Source: Dirofilaria immitis (lineage: Eukaryota; Nematoda; Chromadorea; Rhabditida; Onchocercidae). Taken from it: a stretch of 64,000 bases of DNA. Below, in pieces: positions 14,032 through 27,300 of the stretch. Location of the stretch: assembly GCA_024305405.1 (NCBI GenBank), contig JAKNDB010000103.1:1054001-1118000 (forward strand), read 5' to 3'. The notes below the pieces were generated by a model. That model searched no databases, was not told the DNA's origin, and saw nothing but the letters and a program-made list of their open reading frames with translations. Made by a program: the position numbers and the translations under genes. Numbering within the stretch: position 1 is the first letter of the stretch; every line of letters starts with the position of its first letter.

Positions 14032-14895
14032 AATGAATTATTTAATGATCGGATTTATAGTAAAATATGTGAAGGTTGGATGAATTTGTATAAATTTTGT
14101 AATATTTTATAATTTTTATATTGTTTTACTTTGTTACTGAATGAATAATGATGTGTTAGAGATATCATTATCACAGCAAATATATTCCGCCTCATTGTTT
14201 TCGCTCTGACATTTTTGATACTTTTGCAGATAAGCATTATGTTTTGTGAGTTGAATTTTTGCTTCTCTTAGATCGAGTATATATCTTTGTGTCTTTGGAA
14301 CAGCGCACGGGTCGAGGTCCTAGCAAGGTCTCATTTAATAATGTATTCTTTATCTGCCATTAGAATTGTGAAACAATTGGTGGAAAACTATTTGTCATTC
14401 AAGAAACGATTTTCTTTATCACTGAAAGGATTTTGAAAACATTTTTAATTGAACATCAAAAACTATATTCTTGCATGTTGTTTTTATAGTGTATGTAAAA
14501 AATGAAAATGTTGTGTAATTTTACTATATAATTTACTGGAGGAAGCTTGATGATGAAAGAAAACAAATTCATGCATTATGCGAGAAATCCAAAAAATACA
14601 TAAAGAAAATATTAAGAAAATATATATATATTTTTTAGTCGCATATCCCATTTCAATCTAAATTCCGAGAGTGGATTTGCATTTTAATCTGCAAAAATAT
14701 ATTGGATGTCATAATCTTACTCCTAAATCGCAAAGTATTAGTCGTCTACCATTATAAAAGAAGACGATATGTTATATGTGTAAACTAACGATGTTAAAAT
14801 GATCTAGGGAAGATGTGAAACTCATTGGATTTTGGGTTTAGAATACGCAACTTAAATTGATGAGAAGAAGTGAATCTGAGAATAACGATAAACAT
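14032..14895. other. Convergent 3' intergenic region between EDC4 and CTF8
   Basis: AT-rich DNA between two genes whose 3' ends face each other. A (TA)n tract lies near 14622-14633. A GC-richer patch at 14270-14330 was checked against snRNA and SL RNA hallmarks from memory and matched none. No coding exon seen. Confidence 0.5.
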
Positions 14896-15458
14896 TCAAT
14901 CATACAGGCATCGGTCGAGCACGGAATTGAACTTTTTGCGAATCACAGCAGCAATTTGTACAATTTCTTGATTTTCTGCATCTCGTGCAAGTACAATCAG
15001 TGGATTTTGAAGCTTCACCTCCTTTCCTTCCATAATATGATGACCAATATGAAGTAAGGCCTGGGAAGGGAAAGTATTTAGTTGCTTAATTTATTTCACT
15101 TGTTTCATTTAAATTATGGATACACTATAGTTTTTTTAAAAAATTTTCAAAGAAAATGAGATTTAGTGGAACGGTGCGTAGAATTCAGCATAATCTGGAA
15201 AGTTTAGAAATAGATTCCTAACATAGTTTCATAATCACTCATTGAAGAAAAAATTGTTACCTTTCTATTCTCCCATTTCAGATTACCAATTCGTTGCCCT
15301 GCAAGTACACCAGCTGAATCTAATGTACCTTGTAATTCGATCATCGTCCATTCTGCAATACCATCTCTAAAAACGAAATTTTGTTTTCAAGCAACTAATT
15401 ACATTAATCTCTGTTTGCTTATTCCATTATAGATTATAACCGGCTGGAAACGAGACAT
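14896..15458 (-). CDS. CHTF8: Chromosome transmission fidelity protein 8 (CTF8), alternative RFC clamp-loader subunit
   Basis: CTF8 binds CTF18 and DCC1 in the alternative replication factor C complex that loads PCNA and supports sister-chromatid cohesion. Three exons on the minus strand: 15403-15458, 15261-15366 and 14896-15060. Their phases agree and give 108 residues, close to the 121 of human CHTF8. Exon 2 contains the family hallmark EWTMIELQG followed by a Gly-rich strand (GVLAGQRIGNL). Exon 3 opens LLHIGHHIMEGKEVKLQNP, which aligns with the human LIVGHHILYGK segment. Start is the only ATG in the short first exon (MSRFQPVIIYN). No correction is needed in this gene. All three exons are too short to show up as long ORFs. 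The family match is clear; the first exon is less certain. Confidence 0.85.
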
Positions 15459-18385
15459 TTTTATTTTTTCCTTAGTCTCTTAACCTTTATGAGAAAAGAA
15501 ATTTACTTCCTTCTCGATACTTTTGCGACTTAAAAAAATTGAACGTACTCCCGTGGAATCAGCCTTATCTGCATCTTGCGTTATGTTCTTTCTAATGAGG
15601 TCACGTCGAAATCAATGCTGCGTTCACATAAAATAACACTGAAATGAACGATTTCTAATTCAGAATGGCAACAGATATCATCCACTTCTCCACAACTATA
15701 TCTCATGGCAATAGTTTATCAGTTCAACGCATCTATATTTCGTTAACCCTCGTTTCATCAATGCTAACGAATTGACAATATTTTTGAAGATTTTTGTGAC
15801 TTAATCTCAATATTATCTCTCAATATATGAAATATATCGTCTAAAAGATGAAATTAACTACGAATCCCCAATATCTTATCAGAAGTTATCATGACCGTAT
15901 TGCTATAAATAATTAGATCAAATATTCGCTACGAATATCCGAAAATCGATTTAGTTTTCATACCCTAATTCCTTGAATTGTTCCATATAAATCAAAAAGA
16001 TTGATAATTTTTTCCACTGAACAATACTCTGCTAAAAATTAAAAAATTAAGACTTCTTTAACATTATTCCAGAATTCGATAGATGAATTAATGCTAGCAG
16101 TAATGATGATTCATGGGATGGAACGATGAAGAAGTTGAATAGTTGCACCACTACGGAATTCGATTACTCAGTTATCAGCATTACATAAGTTTTGACATTA
16201 AATTTAGATAATTCGAATCAACAAATAAGCCGAATTTGCGAATTAAATCTTGATTAATTTGCTTAGAAAAACCTTTAAAAATAGAGAAAGTAACCAAAAC
16301 CCAACCATAACTATACTGACAATAATTTTAAGATGGATTAACATTATCCATCATGAACGGATTGTATCAAATTTCAAACGAAGAAATAAAACATATTGCT
16401 CGATTTTTTTAACACTGACTGTTTTCCAAACTAAGTTGAAAACATCAAAACTTTCAATGGATCATTCATTTTAATGAAACAATTCTTTTCTCGTATTTAA
16501 ACATATATATCATAAATTTTGTGATTTTTGCTTTAAAAACAAAAAACCTGTATAACTAATAAGAAATTCCGAAATTTCATTTAATTTTGCGAACAACAGC
16601 ATTAAAACAAGGATCGGACAGCAAAATATAGAAGTAGCAAATGAGGATAACAGACAAGAAAAAAATGAATGAATCGATCATTTTTTACAAGATTTAATAT
16701 TTCGTAATACAACTACGAAATGGATATCAAATGAAACAAAATCTTTAGAAGATGAACGGGAAATTAAAAATACAAAAATCGAGAACAGAAAAACTGCGAT
16801 AGACAAAACTTGCACTTATTTCCATTAAAGTTAATAAACAAGTCATAATGAAAGTTGCAGCTAAGAATAAAAAGCAAATTCCTCAATTTATATCCCATGT
16901 AAACTTTTTACAAGTCGATCAAATAATTGTGTATCATCAAGCTCAAAAGCAAACTTTCCGCACAACCTCACGAAAATTTAAATTGGAGTTAAAGTTAAAC
17001 TTGGATTTAAATTTAGCAAAATAAAAAAGACAAAACACAAGCACCATACGTTGAAGCCAATAAAAATTTTGCAATAGAAAATGCAGGAAGCTCCAAAATC
17101 GCTTAGTGTTACATATAATTAAAAATAAAAACGGTAATTTAAGTTTTAAAGAACTCAAATAATGGAGCTTCCGCAAATTAAAACAAAGTAAAATTGTAAG
17201 AAAAAAACACTAGAAAAGAATCAAGACAACTACGCTGCAAAGATGCCAAAATTGATCAAAGTTTTCGTCTTATAAATAAAATAATCTGGAAAACTATTTA
17301 TCGAAAAACAGAGATATCAAGTTAAGCATATATTTCTTTAATATTATGGTATCTCTAACATTAAGCAATAGTGATTCGCTAACTTCCTTATGTAATTATT
17401 ATTACCAAGAAGATTAGAAAATCAGGGTTCTAAATCATAGTTTTCGTGCAAGATAGCGTCATATGAAGAAAAAAATTAAATTGTCTTAATAGATATTTAA
17501 AATATCTTAACGAATTCATAATGATCTTAAAATATCAGTAACATCGAAACCTTTATATTCTGATTTGCAAAGAATGGGATTTTTCAAAAATATTAGAGGT
17601 TAAATTAGGAAAAATCATAACTGAGACATCTTGCTATTGTTAACAATGGGAGTTTAGATTTAGCAAATGAAATTTGATAAATACCAAAATATTTCAAAAT
17701 CAAAAATATAGACATCCAAGAAAATCTATACGTTATAAAAAATCAGAAACTAACGACTTTCTCTTTGGGGCAATCAAATCGATCATTAAATAATAATAAA
17801 TATGATTTCAATATAATGAAGAGATGCATTAATATTGTTCATTGCAATTAAATAAATCTACCATAATAAACGTAAGAAGTACTGCATTATTTATGTAATC
17901 TAAAGTATCACTGCTTATACGCATCACTCCTAACACTACCAAGAAATTCCTATTTTAGGGTTCACTTCTCTTATATTCATATTACCCATTTTCATATATG
18001 AAGAAATGCATGGAATTTTTAGAGTTTCTTCAAACCCCACAAGTGCCAAACAGGAATCATATGCAACCTAAGAAGGCAGAGAAACAATAAAATCTCATAA
18101 TTAAATTGAAATAACCCGCTATAAGTTTACGAACTGAGATAAGTAATGAAATATAGGGCATGAATTTAGTCATGCAATTTATACAGAAAAGGAATAAAGA
18201 CTCAAGGTGGGAAAAAAAGAAAGTTTTGCTGATCATTTCGCAAATATCACGGGAGACATTTGTTCTGAGCAACATCCTAGAATGCACTTCACTGATTCCA
18301 CATGCCATTTTTCTAGTAAGCATTTCTGGAAAGGAGCAAGCAGTTGAATAAATTAGTAAAAAAGTAAGTAAATTACAATTACCCT
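15459..18385. other. Intergenic region, no gene seen
   Basis: About 2.9 kb of AT-rich DNA between CTF8 and the unrecognised Pro-rich gene. ORFs on both strands are AT-driven, lack splice-consistent extensions and match no family I know. It should hold the 3' UTR of the minus-strand gene ending at 18386 and the promoter of CTF8. Confidence 0.5.
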
Positions 18386-21300
18386 TCACACATTCAATGC
18401 AGACCATCTTGGTGATGGCGTGATGATATGCCGATTACTACCATTCATGCAACTCCTGAAAGAGGTTCATGACAACAACCATAAAAATTAATGCTTAATC
18501 CCTGAACGATGCTGTAAGAGTTTAATGTCTAGCTTTCGAAATTATTATATTCATAACTTGCTCGCAGCAAACTGAGAAAATGTTTTAATGCTATTACTTA
18601 GATAACATGATTTAGGGAGAATTCGGAAGAGATTATGTGAGAGGAAAAAGAAAAAGACTAAAGTTATAATATCAGTAAACAGTAGATATTAAATCATAAA
18701 AAAATACCTAAAACATATGTGCTATTTCTTAAGAATTCTGAGAAAACTTTAGTTGAATAAAATCCTTTCTTAATATTAAATAGACCAGATATCTGAATAA
18801 ATAAGAAAGCATATACTTACAAGTATCTATCGCAGAAATGGCGGTCGAGGGGGCGCATACCCGGTGGAAGAGGTCTCAGTGGAAAAGGCTGTCGTCTTGT
18901 AAAAAAGGTGGAGTAATCCGCGGTCTCATCGGCGGGACTGTCATAGAGGGAAAAGATGAACATGTTGCTGATCCAGACGGTCTGAAAAGTGGTCTCACAC
19001 GTAGTCCTCCTGATAATGGTCCTGAAAGCAGTGACGATCCCGGTAGTCCTCTAGGTAATCTATTCAGAGGCATTCGATTCTGAATAGGCGGAGGAACTGG
19101 GGACGAGGTCGCACCATTGATGTTCCTGTACGTGGTGACAATACCGTTGAATTTGCAGACGCCTAAAAGACAATATGAACCTTTCCCTTGTTAACGATAA
19201 ATAAGTGGAAAACTACTTAATTTGAAAAACAAGTCAAATCACTTGAAATCTGCTACTTCATCAATTCTTAAAGACTTGCGGTCACGAGACTGTTCTGAAG
19301 TTCGACAAAACCATAAGCACAAAATAAACGAAAGTAAATAGGTATCTGTTCTAATATTTACTGAACAGGGAAGAAACGATACATACAATTCAACTATATT
19401 CAATTGATGATGAGACACGAACTTTCGATATTTTTCCAATAACGGATTCACTTACTACATAATATAACAAATACATAAACATTTACCGGTTGGTCAAAAA
19501 CATCATTCGTGAAGCATTTGACGTCTGGGAACATGATGATGACGGTTGGCGCGGTATCGTTTTTTTGTTTTTTCGGGTACAGACGGACCATGTTCCTGGG
19601 ACCAACGAGCATCCATATTTGCCGGTGGCCAACAAAATCAACTTCCTGATCCCCATCACTGGTTTCAGGTATTGATGAGGAATTATTGGGAGCAACACCA
19701 GCAGTAACAGTGGTAACACTATCACCGCTTTGTGGAATGGATAATGCAGAAAGTAATGTTTTAATAACATTTTGACTAGATGGCACTGAAACTGGTTCAT
19801 CGGGTGATTTTGAACTGCCAAAATTTGCCGATGTGTTATTGATAGCTCCTCCCAGTAATGAGCGATCAGAATTGTAGCCTGATGCTACAGCAGCATTAGC
19901 AGAAACAGATTCTATTTTCATGGTACCAGATGAAAAAACCGTGACGAGCCTATCTCGCCACCGTTGAATGTTGCGTTGCTTGATGTGGTACAGACTCCAA
20001 CGAAGTCTGCAGCTGCAGAGGCTGCAGATGTGTAAAATTCGTGGAGAAAGATTTTTCATCCGGCTGTAATTGCTGACATTGTGTACCGAAGATAGCGGTC
20101 GTACCATTTGATGTTTCCGGGAGATTTGGATTTTGATGCTGTTTTTTTGATATTGATGTTGTTGAAGTGGTGAGGAATAGTCCGTTGGCTGATACTGCGA
20201 ATGATATGGATTTTGTGATGTTTTTAATTCAGAAATATTGCAATTGCTATCAACAGTGGAATGGGCATCGGTTGCAGTCTGATGTAGTCCGCAACCAAAC
20301 AGTGAATTTGATACTAGTGAAGGTTTCGGAAGCTGTAGGCATAGTTGCTGCTGTAAAGACGAAACTGTTGCCGTTGTTAGTGAATCACCGGTTGTTGTGG
20401 CTGCACTGGAAGTAGTAGGAATTGAATATGATGCTATCGAGGTACTAGAGATATTATAATTTGTAGCACTGGCATATGGATGTAGTACTGTCGGTGGTAA
20501 TATAACAGCTGGATGACTATTTACTTTACAGTTGAGCTATTATTATTATTAACATTAATGTTCGCTAAGCTATGATGACTGTTGTGTTCTAACGTAGCTG
20601 ATAAATAGTGATTGCTAGCTGCAAAAGTTGCTGTTGTTGGTGGCAACTGTTGAGAAGATGGACCAGGATACAATGCAAATGCTGGAGTTTGATTGGCAAA
20701 CGATGTGGCAGCAGAGGCAAGAGGAGTTGCGGCAACATGTGATGGTGCTGTGTGAATATTCTGGAATGCATTAACCATTCCTGAAATTCAAAAATTATGG
20801 AGACTGGAACAAAGTGATTAGAATCCTTTGGCGCGAAAAGAATTTTACGCCTTTACTTAACAGTAGATGAGAGACAAAAAGAAAGCGAACAAAATATCTT
20901 TTGAAAAAAGTTGAGACCTGAAGGTTGCACCGTTGCTGCTGATGCGTGTGATACAAGATTCAAAGACGGCACTGCTGGTACTGCTAACGGTGAAGTTGCA
21001 ACAAGGTTAGCAGCATATGGTACACCACCGAAAATAACAGATGCAGTAGCAGTGGATGTTTGAGGCCCAGCAACCGTAGAAGGATTTATATTTTGATCAG
21101 CAGTAAGCTGGTGGGGTGGAGGTGGCGGAAAATATGGATATAAGGATGGAGCGTTTCCTGTTGCTGACGTACTAACAAGAACCTGGGAGGCAGTACCAGG
21201 ATGGAGCATAACCAAAGGTGGAGGTGGCGGAGGAGTTGGTAAAACAGTAGGTGCCATAACTACCGGAGTAGCAGGAATGCCAACAGGCAAAGCTGGAATC

Positions 21301-24300
21301 ATGTTCGGTGATGGCGGTGTCAGTGGTGCAGGTGGCGGAGGTGGTAACAAGACACCGTTTCCACTGACACTTTTATTACTTTCCAGATCCATTTCTACCG
21401 GATACATGCGCATATCCTCTTTGGAAACCGGTTGATTTTGCCTAAAATGAAAACAAAAAAATGATGATAGCAATTAGATGGTGAGTAAATAAAAACAGAA
21501 GTTCCACTAACAAAGAAAGAAATACCCATCTTGCTGGTCGTCGTTCTTTTGCCAACCTTTAACAATGCATCTTTCAGCGTTTCTAGCAAAACTTTGTGAT
21601 CAACCTAAAAAGATGAAACTAATTCACATTTTTTGCAATATTTTGTCTGTCCCATTAGATAACAGTCAATGGAATTCTGAACAACAAAATAATTTTGAGG
21701 CTTTTCGCAAGTTTTTATAAATGCTTACACCTAAATTATATAGAAATCCCAAATCTGCCAATCAAAACTGTAAATATCTATTAAAAATCACCATGTTCAA
21801 TAAAAATCTAAAATAAATAAGAGTAAAATTAGTTAAATCTTCGAACCTGCTTCATCGCTTTCTGTAACTCCTCACCCAAACATTCAGCTAATTGATTGTG
21901 TGGAAGTTTCGTAAGTTCAGCCATTTCAGCTATCAAATCAGGTGTTTCCTCCATATTCAGTTTACCACCCTGAAGAACCAAACCCGCTAAATCACATTTT
22001 TAATGATTGAGTAAAATGTGTAGTAGTACCAATTTCAGTCTAATTTCAATATCAAGTGAGCTCCGCCGAATTTATATAATGAAGCAATAACTTCTAGATA
22101 AAAGTAGACTTTACCTCCCTTGAGAAAGCAACAGTCTCATCGATAGGAGGAGGAGGTGGAGGACTTGAAGGTGATGCCGAACCAACACCTCCTGAAGAAA
22201 GCATCGATGAATTAGCGTCATGTCCCGGTGAACCGGGTGGTGTTTTCGGTCCCCGTCTTTCCTCATTTGCAATACCAACAGGTGGCGGTTCACATATCGT
22301 TGGAAAATCATCCACTTTACTGCTTGACTAAAGAAAAATTTTAAGACTGATTTTATTTAAAAAGAAATTTTCAAATAAATGATTTTATGACCATTAAGTG
22401 GATTCTCATATAGAAAACACATTAAACAAGCTACTAGTTGCCCAATATTCAATATGACATATGAGAAACAGAAAAACGACGAAGCAAATTTCTAAGCAAA
22501 TGCAATCTATAAACACTGTGCCTGGAACATAAACCGAAAACAAACATTTTTGCGATTTCTAGATGGCGAATTATCTTTGGGATCAAATGGCAAAAAACCG
22601 AGGGCAATGTGAGAATCTACACGGCCCGTAAGCATTTTATGTCCAAGCAAACGCTCCATTAATCCCTCTCGTTGCATAAAAGCATAACATGACGAATCAT
22701 CATTCTGATGACGTTCCAAATCTTCACGTGTAAGTCCAGAAGTACTCCGCTTAGGCGGACTGCTGCTAATGTTAACCGCCATACCACTTGGACCTGCTTC
22801 ATCGACATCATCTTGAGCTTAAAGAAACATTAAAATGAATAACAATACTGAGTTTATCAAAAATTTTAATTTAACATAAAACTTCATTTCTGAAAAAACT
22901 AATGTGAAAAAATTGTTTAATAACAAATATTATAAGGACCTGTAATAAAAAAGCATAAATAAAAACTTTCCTAACCCCTACGGAATTTCCCTTTAATAAA
23001 ACCATATAAGAGGACTGATTTTTTCTATATACTTCAAAAATAAGAGTATAAATGGCTTACGCGCATCCTTTTTTCGTTCTTTTGGAGGATTTACCATAGA
23101 ATCTAAGATTCGATCAAAAAGTTCTCCAGGCTTCGATTTTCTTGAATGTATGGGAGTTTGCTGATGATCCTGCGTAGGCCTTAAACAAAAATAGTAGTAA
23201 GGTGAAAAAATAATGACGCTGAAAAACGTAAGATTTCATTCAAAATCAAGAACTTCTTTAATTTTAGTAATATATGAAATCAATTTTGATAAAATTTTAT
23301 CAAAATTAAGATTTCACACCATGTCTTGCCTGCAGCAAGGAAATAGTAAGCCACATATATTGACAAAATATTTTAATTAAATCATAAGCCATATACGCTG
23401 ACACAATATTTTAATTAGTTTTAATTAAATCAGAATATAACTAACTTTTTTTTCGTAGGAGGCACAATCCGACTGGAAAAAGCCGAATCATTTTTGCGAA
23501 CTGAAGACGTCGAAGCAAGTGGGGAGCGTGAATCTGAATGGCCCCCAAACGAAGTCGTTTTGACTGAAAGACGAATGATAAATCTGATATAATATGGCAT
23601 TTATAAATCAACTATTTTATTAAAAATTCATTAACTTAATTTGTTTCAGGAAAGAGACATTTCGGGACAGGTAGAAAAACTTAAAAAAGTAACCCGTAGA
23701 ACGAACTCTTTAACATTTGGGCTTATGAACCAAAAGCCACGAAGAAGACGCAAATAAGTAAAACTTCGTGGAGCAAACTGGGGAACCAGAATTCATTCTT
23801 TGCCTAAATTTATGATAGAAAGAAGAAAAGAAATATTTGTCGCCATTACAAACAATTAAATTTATAATCGTCGAGCTCAAGTCATATTGGAAATAAATCT
23901 ACCTGCTTAGCCTTTAACTTTTCTTTGCCATTGCACACAACTATATGATTTGAATTTTTAACAGCTAAGTTTAAATCAATAAAAATTAACCTAGCTGTTT
24001 AATTTTCACCGCGCTCTCTAGTTCTTTTTTAGCCTTTTCGATTGTGTGTACATTTTTTTCAAGCTAAGAAATTTCTTTAAGCTAATGATTTTTCAAATAT
24101 GTGAGACATAAAAATGTTATTCATTATAGATAAAAACCAGTTTATCCGTAAGTTACACATTTTCCATATTAGTGCAATACTACAAAAGCTCACAAAAAAA
24201 ACAGATTCTCTAAGCTAATTTTGAGCGGTGAGCTATCACTATATGCTCACCTTATCCGGTATGGCATCCATTGTGCAGTTTTCACCAGTCCTCCGTCTCG

Positions 24301-27300
24301 GTATTCGAAATGGACGTGTGAGTTCATTAGTGCCTATGTCCATTGTTAACAATACATTATAGTCAATTTTAGTTTCCTGAATAACGATAAGCAATAAAAC
24401 TATAGAAGGACCATGGATTTTAAAAAAAAGACAGAAGCAAATAAAATTCTAAAAAACAAAGTATTTACTAGAGAGAGAAAAAATAATGTAATTTATATAT
24501 AGCAACACTATCCAAAAAGGTTAAAACTTGAAGCGAAAATAGCTATGATAACTCTAAGTGAAAATAAAACTATAACTGAAACGTCAAGACTGAACCCTAA
24601 CCAGACACGAGATTAAGCATAAAACGATTAAATTTATATAAATTTATGAATCAAACTTAGCAAAATTAAAGCTAATAAAACTTAAGATTCTGAAATATAA
24701 AGCCAACAACTAGTCATCAAATTCAAGAAATTCAAAATCAGTTGGACTCGAAATCAACAAAGACCATAGTTGAAACTAATTAAAATCGAAGCTATTTAGA
24801 GGTAAAGAAATATATAAGCAGAGAATCACGGGATTAGAATAACTTGAAATTAACCGATAATATAGTTCAAGATTAGCAAGAACATGGATGAATTAACGAA
24901 ATAATTTCGCAATTAACAACGTAAGCTACGATTGAAATATTTACATACCTCACGTTTTCGACAGGCGATTAGATTAATATTCCGAAGACATCTGCTTGCA
25001 TATAGCGCCTAAAGATTGTACTAATCTTATTTACAAACCGATTTAGATACGATGCTTATATTTCATTTCATACTGAGCGTTTCAAATCAATTATTAAAAA
25101 CTTTGACTAGAATCCAAATTTCAAATCAAGTGGAAGAAACAAATTTATTCCAAATCCGCCAAATAAAAGGCGAGAATAGGCAACCACGAGCAAAGCCCAT
25201 ACCGAACCACTCACATAAAAAACTAAAAATAGTGAACCCGGTAGTGCGGCCGATGTCTAGTTATATCCAGGTATGAAAACTTTTTGGATCAGCCATTTTC
25301 GATGAATTCATTTTAACAAATATTTCGAACTCAATTTGGCATCAAAAAAGTTTAACGTATGGCATAAATCACATCGATCCGTTTGTAACATGAGCCTATG
25401 GGAGAACTTGTTTTCTGATTTATTTTTTCATTACATTTTCCCATTTTCTTTATTGGAAACTTTTTTTAAGTAAAATTTAAAAGAGTAGATCGAAACATTT
25501 TTGTTTTATTTGAAAAAAAAGCTATTAATAAATATATCATGATTATTGGTCTTAAATAGAAATCTTATTGTAATGTAATACATCATTTTTAGCACATATA
25601 ATTCCAAATATTCTTGATTCCTGATTCTTGACTTTCATCGAGTTCTTCATTTCTTTTGCAGATTTACAGAAAATATTGCATGGCTTATTTTGTTAACATA
25701 TTGTAAGTGCTGCCTAGATTCATTTCACTAAGATTAGCGTAATTATCTCTTGGATAATTTTGCAGGATTAATTGCAGGCTTATTGTAAATGCTTTTTAGT
25801 TTATTTTGGAAAGTTTTATAATAAAAGGATTCGGTTCGCCATCATTGAATATCACTCTTTAATTCTCTTGACGCTTCTGAAACACTAAGTTACATTGTGC
25901 CACAACGCCATTTGCATCAACTCAAATCGATTCTTATTATACGGCCTGCTATTTGTTGTTCACTGCTTGCTAATAAGTAATTCTACGGCGGATTAGGTCG
26001 CTTAAAATTTAATTGCATTTTCAGGTAGAATTTATTTCACTTTCAAGGAAAAGTGTGTTAATGATTCAACGAAGTAAGAATGGTAAGTATATTCGAAATA
26101 TTTCATTGATGGGATAAACCGCTCTGTAAGAGATTAAAATTTGATTTCGAATTTGAATTCAAATATATTAATGATTCATTGAAGTAGGAATGTTGAAATG
26201 TATTTGGCGTATTTCGCTGATATTCAATCGAGATGTATTTAGTTTACTCTTTTTGCTTTCTATTTCTATGAGAATGTTGTGATATTTTAGACTTAATTAA
26301 GTAGGCTAATGTAGATGTTAGAAGATAAGACAATTTATTGCTATTGAAAACTTAAAACTGACTAACAGATATATAGCTTAACTGAAAGAATTGAGATATA
26401 TGAGGTTTGAAAAAGAGACTGATGATGAATTTCTGTAATATAATATTAGCTAAGAATTTGCCATTCTTGATGACCATTTTCGCAGTAATAGGATTTCTCA
26501 AAGTAGTGAATGGCTGAATTCTAAATTGAATTCCTAATTATTGTATCACGAAAAAGAAAACAATTTTATATTATCAAAATTAGTTAATTATAAATTATTA
26601 ATATAGCACAAGATTTACTGATTAGAAATTAAAAATTTTTACTTATCGGAAAAGCATGCAAGAAAATGAATTACTAGCAACTTAAATTATCCACAACTTG
26701 GAAAATTCATATGAACAAAAAAATCCGGTCATTGGAATTTCAAAAAAAAAGAAATTGAAAGAAATTATGAAGAAAATTTCCTAATTTTTATTCATCAAAA
26801 AGAAACACAGATCACATATACCTATTTCGTTGGAAATAACAAAATTAGCAGAAAAATTGACAATAATTGTAATTATTGCGAATTTTTCTTTAATTGTGTA
26901 AAATTGGTCAAATGAATGAATTAAAATAAACTGAATCAAACATATTTGGATTAATGTCATCGATAACAAAACATTCATATAATTTGATGTTATCATTTGC
27001 GATGTAATAAATATGTCTCGATCTCTCTCTCCTTTTTTAACCAATATCACATAAATAAATTGTAAGCTTATCGCAATTATGCTTACTTATATCTTTCTTT
27101 TAAATATATTTTTTATACTTTTAAAACACCTTTAAATTTACGAAAATAACAAAATTAATGCGGCCTAATTAAATTTTAAAGCTGAAATATTTCTAAATTT
27201 ATAGCGAATAGAATTGGTACGACATAAGTATGCATAAAAACTATCGTTCCATTAAATCACATAGAGAATATAATTCTTTGGCTGTCAGAAATGAATTTTT

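Noticed and set aside
14260..14340. Possible snRNA-like patch
   Set aside because: It lacks the conserved U1, U2, U4, U5 and U6 motifs and an SL RNA sequence; no structure convincing enough.
16250..17176. ORFs of 74-77 codons in the 15.5-18.4 kb intergenic region
   Set aside because: AT-driven composition, no matching splice sites or homology.
18057..18407. 116-codon minus-strand ORF
   Set aside because: Overlaps the last exon of the Pro-rich gene in another frame and runs into its 3' region; hydrophobic and Cys-rich by chance, no family likeness.
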